From Baffinella frigidus (Eukaryota > Cryptophyceae > Cryptomonadales > Baffinellaceae), in assembly GCA_026770585.1 (NCBI GenBank), contig MU647349.1, forward strand, positions 46,765 to 58,334: a DNA stretch of 11,570 nt, read 5' to 3'. Below, piece by piece: positions 5,417 through 11,452 of this stretch. Position numbers and translations under genes: made by a program. The notes below the pieces were generated by a model, which worked only from the letters and a program-made list of their open reading frames with translations, ran no database searches and was not told where the DNA came from. Position 1 is the stretch's first letter. Each line of letters opens with the position of its first letter.

Positions 5417-5860
5417 GTGTACTATCACTAGTATGACCCAAGTGTGCGTAAGTTTCGTTGACAGGCAAGGCATTGATCACAACCTTGTCTGAGACCGGTA
5501 TGATCCGATCGTGTGAATGATAACTTTAATAGGGTAACTGACCAAAAATGGGGTAGTTAGGCCTACGGGATTACCTAGGACCTCCTACTGTAGGCCGAGA
5601 CTTTTTGGCCCTGGGATCCCTCGGCCTACGGTAGGAGGTCCTAGGCAATGCCGTATGCCTAACTACCCCATTTTCAGGCCGTTAGCCTATGAACTTGCGT
5701 GAGCAGCAAAGGCATTCTTCGAGATGGTTTTCGTGCCTCCCTCCACCTCTCCTGCACTGCCTCCTCCTCCTCCTCCTCCTCCTGTGTACTATCACTAGCA
5801 TGGTCCACGTGTGTAGTAAGTTTCGTTGGCAGGAAAGGCATGAATCGATACTTTGTCAGG
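5417..5860. repeat. About 75-bp direct repeats either side of the inverted 156-bp element
   Basis: GTGTACTATCACTAG, then GTAAGTTTCGTTG, CAGG.AAGGCAT and CTTTGTC, occur at 5417-5492 and again at 5784-5860 in the same orientation. Between them lie the 156-bp element (5532-5687) and a CTCC tract. The second copy forms the left arm of the inverted repeat at 5811-5936. Confidence 0.6.
5532..5687. mobile_element. 156-bp inverted-repeat element, copy 2 (inverted)
   Basis: Same arms as 1412-1567. The asymmetric loop is reversed here (GACTTTTTGGCCCTGGGATC), so the two copies are in opposite orientation. TA lies at 5530-5531 and 5688-5689. The immediate flanks also match the other copy when reversed (TTCATAGGC and CCCTATTAA), which means the true ends are a few bases further out or the flanks are shared. 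Confidence 0.8.
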
Positions 5861-5936
5861 ACAAGATGCGTACCTCCCGCCACGTCTCCTCCTCCTCCTC
5901 CGGCAAACCCTCGCTCGGCAACGAAAATTACCACAC
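5811..5936. repeat. 126-bp inverted repeat with GTGTAGTAA ends
   Basis: The left arm GTGTAGTAAGTTTCGTTG pairs with CAACGAAAATTACCACAC. A similar small pair (AAAATTACTACACG and TGTGTAGTAAATTTC) lies at 10306-10365, and a lone arm near 3488-3501. These look like the ends of a further, degraded element family with GTGTAGTAA termini. Confidence 0.5.
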
Positions 5937-5938
5937 AA

Positions 5939-6090
5939 TTTGCTCATATTAGTAATAGTACCTCCCTCATATGAGTAATAGTAGCTCACATTAGTAATAG
6001 TAGCTCATATTAGTAATAGTGCCTCATATCAGTAGTAGCACCTCATATTAGTCAGTGTACCTAGCTCATATGAGTATTAGTACCTCCCTC
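5939..6090. repeat. Tandem repeat of CTCATATTAGTAATAGTA
   Basis: About seven units of 18-20 bp, consensus CTCATATTAGTAATAGTACC, with variants CATATGAG, CACATTAG and CATATCAG. The units diverge by a few bases each. One further AGTAATAGTACC follows the element fragment ending at 6225, so the array probably continued there before being interrupted. Confidence 0.75.
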
Positions 6091-6138
6091 CACGTCTCCT
6101 GGGCCGCCTCCTCCTCCTCCTCCTCTGTCAAACCCTCG

Positions 6139-6225
6139 CCACACGGTGGGCTTCGAGGGTTTCGGGACCCCTAGATTTAGCGGCAACGTGACCAAATTTG
6201 CATTAGATAATCCTTCAAGTTAACT
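6139..6225. mobile_element. Left-end fragment, CCACACGG family
   Basis: CCACACGGTGGGCTTCGAGG starts it and AACGTGACCAAATTTGCAT matches the interior of 829-967; it stops after CTTCAAGTTAACT. The internal hairpin is degraded (GGGACCCCTAGATTTAGCG) and the right end is missing. Confidence 0.55.
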
Positions 6226-6327
6226 AGTAATAGTACCTCGCGCCACGTCTCCTGCGCCGCCTCCTCCTCCTCCTCCGTCAAACCCTCATTAGGAGGCCAT
6301 GGGCACCCATAGTCCTGATTTCGGGGT

Positions 6328-6348
6328 GGGGGGGGGGGGGGGGGGGGG
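6328..6348. repeat. 21-base G homopolymer
   Basis: Twenty-one consecutive G, preceded by GGGGT and followed by TAGGTTTTAGGG and a telomere-like scrap to about 6376. The exact length is doubtful in any read-based assembly. From 6420 to 6645 nothing could be assigned; that stretch is AT-richer. Confidence 0.7.
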
Positions 6349-6390
6349 TAGGTTTTAGGGATTGGGGTTTAGGGCTGCGCAGCGCTCCTC

Positions 6391-6990
6391 CACCACCAGC
6401 AACCGGTAGCAGCTTATCCTCTTGCAGGTCTGAAAAATAAAGTGTCCATCTATATTTCGGGAATTCTGCTGAATTTCACCCCTCAATTTCATCCTTTTTC
6501 AAATCTGAAAGCGCAGATCCTCGAGATTTGGCCGTCAGCTCCAGATTCTGCTAAAAAAAATCGAGCTGCGATGAAATCGTGACATCTTTACTACAGGCCA
6601 AAAAAGATGTTCTAAAGTGATTATAATCCTATTAGACCTACAGGAGGATAACCGGGTCGGGTACTGTAGTAATTTTCAGCTAAACCGCTGAGATCTCATC
6701 GGTATCTCCCGTCAGCAATTCGAGGTCCCTGGGGTTTCCTACCGTAGGGTCCTACGAATAAATTAAAAAGATTTTCATTCCCGGATCTTGCAAGGATCCG
6801 GTAAAAGCTGCTACGGGTTGCTGCGCAGCGCTCCTCCACCACCTTTTTTTGGTTTATTCGTAGGACCCTACGGTAGGAGGCCCTAGGGGCCTCGGAATTG
6901 CTGACGGGAGATACGGGCAGATACGTCCGGCTTAGCTGAAATTTACTACAGTACCCGACAAGGTTATAAGCTGCAACGGGTTGCTGGTGG
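6391..6990. repeat. Outer inverted pair around a nested element
   Basis: CCACCAGCAACCGGTAGCAGCTTAT at 6391-6415 is the near-inverse of ATAAGCTGCAACGGGTTGCTGGTGG at about 6966-6990. A third relative (AGCTGCTACGGGTTGCTG) sits inside at about 6806-6823, followed by CGCAGCGCTCCTCCACCACC, which also occurs at about 6376-6395. So sequence from the outer flank is found within the inner loop, pointing to nested insertion or a rearranged larger element. Confidence 0.5.
6651..6964. mobile_element. 314-bp inverted-repeat element with TA duplication
   Basis: Arms of about 110 bp: GTCGGGTACTGTAGTAATTT, CAGCTAA, ATCTCCCGTCAGCAATTC and CCTACCGTAGGGTCCTACGA each recur inverted on the right. TA lies at 6649-6650 and 6965-6966. 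The loop holds a 21-bp hairpin CCGGATCTTGCAAGGATCCGG (6781-6801) and the CAGCGCTCCTCCACCACC block. No transposase is encoded; the 109-codon minus-strand frame at 6696-7025 is a read-through of the arms. Confidence 0.7.
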
Positions 6991-7051
6991 ACCCTGAGCC
7001 TGGCGCGACCCGCCACTGCATGCACCTAGAGAGTGCAGTGCGCCTGTACAC

Positions 7052-7188
7052 GTCTCTCTTTCTCTCTCTCTTGCTCTCTCTCTGTGTCTATTTCTGTATA
7101 TATCTCTCTCTTTCTGCCTCTTTCTTTCTCTCTTTCTCTCTCTCGTGCTCTCTCTCTCTCTCTCGTGCTCTCTCTTTATGTCTCTATG

Positions 7189-7245
<57 letters not shown>

Positions 7246-7260
7246 GTATGTCTGTCGCTC
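7052..7260. repeat. CT/GA microsatellite next to a splice donor
   Basis: Almost pure CT on the plus strand with TTTCTC and GTGCTC interruptions. It lies just inside the intron predicted for the minus-strand gene, whose donor is at 7285. Long Ser/Leu frames on the plus strand and Arg/Glu frames on the minus strand are repeat translations, and the spurious extension of the gene's frame into ERERER comes from here. Confidence 0.85.
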
Positions 7261-7285
7261 TCCAAAGAGAATACAGACCAGTTAC

Positions 7286-7846
7286 CTGCGGCAGCGGCTC
7301 CTTGGCGCTGTCCAACACGCCCTTGGGCTTCTTGAAGCACGGCACGCAGATCTTGTGCTGCGCCTGGCAGCCATGGGAATAGTGCATCTGCACGCGGAGC
7401 GGCGCGGGCTGCGAGCAGACGGGGCAGGGGGCGTCGGCGCTGGTGGCGTCGACGAAGGTTAGGAAGTCCGGGAGAAGCGTGCTGCAGTCCCAGCAGCGCC
7501 CCTTGTGGCAATCGAGGATCGTTTGCGGGGACTCGTTGCCGCACACGGGAAAGTTCGGGCAGGGCACAAGCTCGCATTTTTTGGTGTTCTTGCACACGGC
7601 GTCTGTCACCACCAGGCAGTTGCCGCGGCAATCGGTGTCCTCTCCGCCCCGGAGCGAGGTGAGCTCCCCTCCCCCTTTCAGCATCAAGCTGCCTGCCACG
7701 TGAGGACCGTTCTCGCCCACAGGGCGAAGGGCGCCTTCGGGTCGAAGCGAGAAGCGGGCCGCCGGAGCCGAGGCTCGGGCTGCGACTTCGCCCGCGCTCT
7801 CGACAACGCCGGCAAGGAGCGCTGCGGCGAGCAGCACTGGGTTCAT
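7286..7846 (-). CDS. Secreted-type RING-like zinc-finger protein, first exon
   Basis: This is 187 codons from an ATG at 7846 to a splice donor (CCGCAG then GTAACT) at 7285. The chosen Met starts a signal-peptide-like MNPVLLAAALLAGVVESAG; the frame is open further upstream, but that part has no such character. Residues 20-70 are low in features. Residues 73-170 are Cys-rich. C96, C102, C113, H114, C118 and C121 form one cluster (LDCHKGRCWDC). C141-x2-C144-x15-C160-x3-H164-x2-C167-x2-C170 then fits the first six ligands of a RING-HC finger. The last CxxC pair is missing and should lie in the next exon, which I could not place. The family assignment is by spacing only; partners, any E3 activity and location are inferred. 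The gene is divergent from 8068-8550. Confidence 0.6.
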
Positions 7847-8067
7847 CGCTTCTCTCGGATCCTTGGTCAAGTTTTCCGAGGTTTGTTCTCTCTGGTGGAC
7901 CCAAATCGAGGATGTGGCAGAGCAGTTGTATGTCTGGATCCATCGAAATCCGAACAAATGGCTCCAAAGACAACCTGAAAGGGAACCTAATCCACAAAAA
8001 TCTACAAAATCAAGATTTGGTCCACTTGCTGTCTCTTGTTCGTGGCTCGTGGAACAAAGGCAGGCAG
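7847..8067. promoter_or_regulatory. Shared intergenic region of the divergent pair
   Basis: It is 221 bp between the two start codons and clearly AT-richer than the genes. GTGGACCCAAATC at 7895-7907 and GATTTGGTCCAC at 8014-8025 are inverted copies with one extra base. Each stands 43-49 bp from its own ATG, so the arrangement is nearly symmetrical. No obvious TATA box was found. That it is a bidirectional promoter is inference from the layout. Confidence 0.45.
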
Positions 8068-8550
8068 ATGAGCAGGGCTGCCGTGGTGATCCTCGCCTGC
8101 CTCCTCGCGCGACAGACGCCCAGCAGCACCGCGAACCATGCACGCGCGCAACACTGCGATCCCCTCGGGCTGCACGGCGCCAGGGGGCGCGGTGATGGTG
8201 CACGCCACTCTTCCACGGGCACGCTCTGTGAGGCGACATCCTCAGGCTGGAGAAGAGCGGGGGCCGCGGGGGGCGGTGCCTGCAGGCGTGGGAGGCTCAC
8301 GCTGCGGGGAGGGGTGGAGGCGAGCGGCGGGGGAGGCGGGGAGGAAGGGGCGTTTGTTGAGGAAATCGGGGACAACTCGACGCTGCGTGAGGAGGTGCTC
8401 ATGCTCGAAAGAGCCCTCCCAAGTGAAGTGTTTGGATCGTTTGGCACAGCCCGAGTTGTACCAGAAGGGATGTCACCGCAAGACCCCCCCCCCAGCGGTG
8501 CGAATTCGCCCACCTTCAACGGGAAACGACCCGAAATTAGGGTAGTTTAG
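8068..8550 (+). CDS. Hypothetical secreted-type protein, possibly exon-only
   Basis: This 160-codon frame opens with MSRAAVVILACLLARQTPSS, a plausible signal peptide. The middle is Gly/Arg/Ala-rich. Residues near 95-140 (EEIGDNSTLREEVLMLERAL, then PSEVFGSFGTARVV) look like ordinary protein with a short helical, possibly coiled segment. The last nine codons and the stop lie inside the MITE starting at 8523, so the natural 3' end may be elsewhere or an intron may begin before it. I do not recognise a family. Two other frames are open across much of this GC-rich stretch, which lowers confidence. It is divergent from the RING-like gene and may be co-regulated with it. Confidence 0.35.
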   Translation: MSRAAVVILACLLARQTPSSTANHARAQHCDPLGLHGARGRGDGARHSSTGTLCEATSSGWRRAGAAGGGACRRGRLTLRGGVEASGGGGGEEGAFVEEIGDNSTLREEVLMLERALPSEVFGSFGTARVVPEGMSPQDPPPSGANSPTFNGKRPEIRVV

Positions 8551-8674
8551 CCTACGAATCTCCTAAGACCAGGCCTACCGTAGGCGGTAGGTCTCCTAGG
8601 ACCAGGTCCTAGGAGCCCCTCTTCCTACGGTAGGGAACCCGTTGGCTAAACTACCCTAATTTCGGGTCGTTTCT
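8523..8674. mobile_element. 152-bp inverted-repeat element, GAAACGACCCG family
   Basis: The ends are GAAACGACCCGAAATTAGGG and CCCTAATTTCGGGTCGTTTC; the arms continue GTAGTTTAGCC. The inside holds GGCCTACCGTAGGCGGTAGG, CTCCTAGGACC and CCTACGGTAGGGAACC. No TA duplication is visible at these boundaries (flanks AACGG and TGGAT). GTAGTTTAGCCTAC resembles GTAGTTAGGCCTAC of the 156-bp family, suggesting common descent. Confidence 0.8.
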
Positions 8675-8969
8675 GGATTAACCTTGAACAATAAAATAAC
8701 TTGCGAAAGAGTTAGTGGAACAGGAACGAGAGATGATGAGAGCGGGAGAAGAAGACTAGCGCTGCCTCAGTCGTGTTGGCTGGCTATTCTCAAGTTGACC
8801 ACCTGAATTGTTGGTACCCATCCGTCAATGCTGGAGTGATAATGAGCCTCGTCTAATATGGTGAGGCCAAATAGACTGAGACAGAGCTAGGATTTCATCT
8901 CGGAAGATAACTGAATCAGCTCCTTTTCAATAGGAGGTTGAATAGGAGAAATTGGATGGGTCATGGTAA
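8675..8969. other. Unassigned stretch
   Basis: No gene or inverted-repeat element could be recognised. The one known sequence is AAATAGACTGAGACAGAGCT near 8870-8889, also found at 5073-5092, with CCGTCAA a short way upstream in both places. The stretch around 8690-8760 is purine-rich with short open frames only. Confidence 0.4.
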
Positions 8970-8994
8970 ATTTAATTAGGACTCCTAATTAAAT
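8970..8994. repeat. 25-bp perfect AT-rich hairpin
   Basis: ATTTAATTAGGA, one C, TCCTAATTAAAT. Arms of 12 bp with a one-base centre. It could be a small insertion remnant or a protein-binding palindrome; nothing nearby tells which. Confidence 0.7.
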
Positions 8995-9070
8995 GAAAAC
9001 GCTAATTAGGGAACTGTTTCGGTTATCTTTCGAGGTGGGATTAGGAGTGTCGACTGAGGTCGGGAGAGTA

Positions 9071-9309
9071 ATGGTTTCTTCCCGAGTTGGGAGCGGTTCT
9101 ACAGCTGCCAACTCGGGAAGAAACCATTTCTTCCCGATTGACTTTAAAAGTGTTTGTACCTGGATTTTTGCGCCGCAGGCTCCCGATTTCGGGCGACATC
9201 TCGTATAATTGCCCGAGAAACATAAAACCCGCAATCGAAAGTCAATCGGTTCGAAGAGAGAATGTTCGGCCGCGGTAAAATCACTTGTAAAGTCAATCGG
9301 GGAAGAAAG
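9071..9309. repeat. Two adjoining inverted repeats
   Basis: First pair: ATGGTTTCTTCCCGAGTTGG at 9071-9094 and its inverse at 9104-9127, 24-bp arms with one mismatch and a nine-base loop. Second pair: TTTCTTCCCGATTGACTTTA at 9127-9146 and its inverse at 9288-9307; a third GAAAGTCAATCGG lies near 9237-9249. The first hairpin abuts the second pair exactly, so it may be inserted at or part of the end of a roughly 240-bp element. No protein is called; frames over it are arm translations. Confidence 0.6.
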
Positions 9310-9370
9310 GAGGAGGAAGGGAGGGAAGTAGGGATGGATCAAGGTGGGGGCGGTCGCATGGTTAGGAGGG

Positions 9371-9871
9371 AACCCCTAAACCCTAAACCCTAAACCCTAA
9401 ACCCTACACCCTACACCCTACACCCTACACCCTACACCCTACACCCTATACTCTAAACCCTATAACCCTAAACCCTAAAACCATAAACCCTAAACCCTAA
9501 ACCCTAAACCCTAAACCATAAACCATAAACCCTAAACCCTGAACCCTGAACCCTAAATCTTGAGCCCTAAACCCCACACCCCAAACCCTAAAACATAAAC
9601 CCTGAACCCTAAACCCTAAACCCAAGACCCTAGACCCTAAACCCATAAACCCAAGACCCAAACCCGAAACCCGAAACCCGAAACCCGAAACCCTAGACCC
9701 TGAACCCTGAGCCCTAAAACCTAAACCCTAAAACCCCAAACCCTGAACCCTAAACTCTTGACCCGAACACACCAACCCCAAACCCCAAACCCCAAACCCC
9801 AAACCCCAAACCCCAAACCCTAAACCCTAAACCCCAACTCCCAACACCCAACACCCCAAACCCTAAAACCC
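9371..9871. repeat. 500-bp degenerate telomere-like array
   Basis: CCCTAAA units open it, then CCCTACA, CCCTAAA again, CCTGAAC, CCCGAAA and CCCCAAA blocks of several units each. The homogeneous sub-blocks suggest local spread of variant heptamers. It is flanked by unique or repeat DNA on both sides, so it is interstitial rather than a terminal telomere in this assembly. Confidence 0.9.
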
Positions 9872-9976
9872 AATTCCAGTTATCGACGCAAAGAGAGATT
9901 CGCGCGATCCTCGCTCCAAAACGCTTCTGCTGGGACTATCGCGTCATGGGTGCGAACCCCCACGCATATGCTAGCG

Positions 9977-10029
9977 CAATTTCTCGATTTTCCATTATTT
10001 CCCGTGGCCAACTTCTCTGCACAGCGCTC
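9977..10029. mobile_element. Right third of the 171-bp TA MITE
   Basis: It matches 519-571 with one difference over 53 bases and is followed by the usual TA. The left part is missing: a break joins it directly to CATATGCTAGCG of a repeat unit. It sits at the same position relative to its repeat unit as the element at 10451-10622 does to the next one. Confidence 0.8.
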
Positions 10030-10305
10030 TACCAGCATTCAAAGAAATCCTTGACTTCTCGGCCCATCGCGTGATGGGTGCCTTCCCCGCATATCCTAGC
10101 GCTGTCGCAGTCTATTTGAGCTCTCCAATCTGCTTCCCCCGGGCTCTTTTCCGCTCAAAAGTTGACGGATTTGCACGACACAACCAGCATGTCAACTTGA
10201 GCATAGTCCGCGAAGCCGTTCTGCTTTTGCGGACTTTTGCGTCACGGGTGCCATCCCACCAATCTCATACGCAAACACTTACAATTTATAAACTAGGTTT
10301 CAATC

Positions 10306-10365
10306 AAAATTACTACACGTTTGCTTCAATATTACTAGTAAAGATCTTTCTGTGTAGTAAATTTC
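10306..10365. repeat. Small hairpin with ACTACAC/GTGTAGT arms
   Basis: AAAATTACTACACG pairs with TGTGTAGTAAATTTC across a 31-base AT-rich loop. The arms match the termini of the inverted repeat at 5811-5936. Confidence 0.45.
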
Positions 10366-10450
10366 ATTGAATCCAGTTTATGAATTATAAGTGTTTCCGT
10401 ATGAAATCCGTCACTGCTTATCAGTGGGTGTCCAAGCCCTTGGGTTTGTA

Positions 10451-10622
10451 GAGCCAATCTGGTAGGACTTGGCCAGGGCGAACTTCCAAGTTGCGAACTT
10501 ACAAGTTCCATTTGTACCAGGTAATTTCGAATCGGTGCGCTTTTTCGCGTTTAAAACCTTTTTGAAGTTGGAATCTTGGTAAGTTGGAAGTTCGCGCTGG
10601 CCAAGTCCTACGAGATTGGCTC
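10451..10622. mobile_element. 172-bp TA MITE, GAGCCAATCT family
   Basis: The ends GAGCCAATCTGGTAGGACTT and AAGTCCTACGAGATTGGCTC continue inward (GGCCAGGGCGAACTTCCAA) with few mismatches. TA lies at 10449-10450 and 10623-10624. Length, TA target and the first bases GAGC recall the 171-bp element at 401-571, but the rest differs. It is non-autonomous. Confidence 0.85.
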
Positions 10623-10863
10623 TACCAGGATTCAAAGAAATCCTCGACTTCTCGGCTTTCGCGTGATGGGTGCCATCCCCGCATATCCTAGCCCTGTCTA
10701 TTTCTGCTCTCCAATCTGCTTTCCCCGGGCTCTTTTCCGCTCAAAAGTTGACGAATTTGTACTGCAACCCCAGCATGCCAACTTGAGAATGGTCAGCCAA
10801 CCCGACTGAGGCAGAGCTAGATATCGTGCTTTGCCTTGAGCCCGAGATTTCTGGAGCATAGTG

Positions 10864-11208
10864 GTCTCTCTCGCTCGCTCTCTCTCTCTCTCTCGCTCTC
10901 TCTCTCTCGTTCGCTCGCTCGCTCGCTTGCTTGCTCGCTCTCTCGCTCTCTCTCTCTCGCTCTGTATGTCTCTCTCTATCTCGGTATGTCTCTCTCTCTC
11001 TCTCGCTCTCTCGCTCTCTCTCTCTCTCTCTCTGTATGTCTCTCTCTATCTCGGTATGTTTCTCTCTCTCTCGCTCTCTCTCTTTCTCTCTCTCCCGCTC
11101 TCTCGCTCTCTCTCTCGCTCTCTCTCGCTCCCTCCCTCCCTCTTGCTCTCTCTCCCTCCCTCTCTCTCCCTCCCTCCCTCCCTCTCTCTCTCTCTCTCGC
11201 TCGCTCGC
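10864..11208. repeat. CT/GA tract with internal duplication
   Basis: About 345 bases of CT with GCTC, CCTC and GTATGTC variants. TCTGTATGTCTCTCTCTATC and what follows it occur twice about 65 bases apart. Long Leu/Ser and Arg/Glu frames on both strands come from it. The plus strand ends CGCTCGCAG at 11202-11210, which would serve as a 3' splice site, but no convincing exon follows. Confidence 0.85.
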
Positions 11209-11306
11209 AGAGTGCTCTGAGGTTGCGAAGCTCTTCAACTCTCTTGATCTTCCTCTGCGTACCTTGAATCAATTCTTTTCATAGATCACTTCCCTAGTTC
11301 GGTCCA

Positions 11307-11309
11307 GGT

Positions 11310-11348
<39 letters not shown>

Positions 11349-11358
11349 GGTTGGGGGT

Positions 11359-11390
<32 letters not shown>
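11307..11390. repeat. GGTTGAG heptamer array
   Basis: Twelve nearly perfect GGTTGAG units, one of them GGTTGGG. It is a homogeneous variant of the telomere-like heptamer in the G-rich orientation, opposite to the array that follows at 11453. Confidence 0.9.
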
Positions 11391-11452
11391 CTCATTCTCC
11401 TCCCCCCGCCAGATTTTCAACTCGAATCCCTAATCCCGGCTGGTCATGGTTT

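Larger units (their letters stand above)
5735..6290. repeat. CTCC minisatellite-like units
   Basis: A block of roughly 50 bp, TACCTCCCTCCACGTCTCCT then GGGCCGCCTCCTCCTCC and GTCAAACCCTC, appears at about 5735-5783, 5871-5918, 6081-6137 and 6236-6287, with a fifth relative at 5104-5140. Open frames on both strands translate it as Ser/Pro or Arg/Glu runs. No gene is called. Confidence 0.65.
9906..10810. repeat. Degenerate direct repeat units around TA elements
   Basis: The fullest copies are 10032-10210 and 10625-10810. Shared blocks include CATTCAAAGAAATCC, GACTTCTCGG, CGCGTGATGGGTGCC, CCCCGCATATCCTAGC, CTCTCCAATCTGC, CCCCGGGCTCTTTTCCGCTC and AAAAGTTGACG. Shorter relatives are 9906-9976 and 10217-10260 (TTTTGCGTCACGGGTGCC). 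About 20 percent divergence suggests old duplication. The 99- and 77-codon frames over them disagree between copies, so I call no gene. Confidence 0.7.

Noticed and set aside
5939-6090. CRISPR-like array
   Set aside because: The 18-20 bp units are contiguous with no unique spacers, and the surroundings are eukaryotic.
7176-7285. Extension of the minus-strand gene into an Arg/Glu tail
   Set aside because: The frame stays open only because GA repeats have no stops. A clear GT donor stands at 7285, and the tail looks like intron sequence.
6981-7462. Plus-strand frames of 100-133 codons rich in Ser and Leu
   Set aside because: They are translations of the CT tract joined to the antisense of the RING-like exon; composition is set by the repeat and there is no domain.
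7505-7978. 157-codon plus-strand frame opposite the RING-like exon
   Set aside because: It is antisense to a frame with better evidence (signal peptide, zinc ligands, splice donor) and shows no recognisable features.
8010-8519. 169-codon minus-strand frame opposite 8068-8550
   Set aside because: Pro/Ser-rich antisense of a GC-rich region, with no start context or domain; the plus frame has the signal-peptide-like start.
9371-9871. A true chromosome end
   Set aside because: Degenerate units and non-telomeric DNA on both sides show an interstitial array.
10741-11284. Long Arg/Glu and Leu/Ser proteins on both strands, resembling SR/RE domains
   Set aside because: Several frames on both strands are open at once over a CT/GA microsatellite, which is the mark of repeat translation. 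A short non-repeat part on the minus strand (near 11210-11272) looks helix-like but has no other support.
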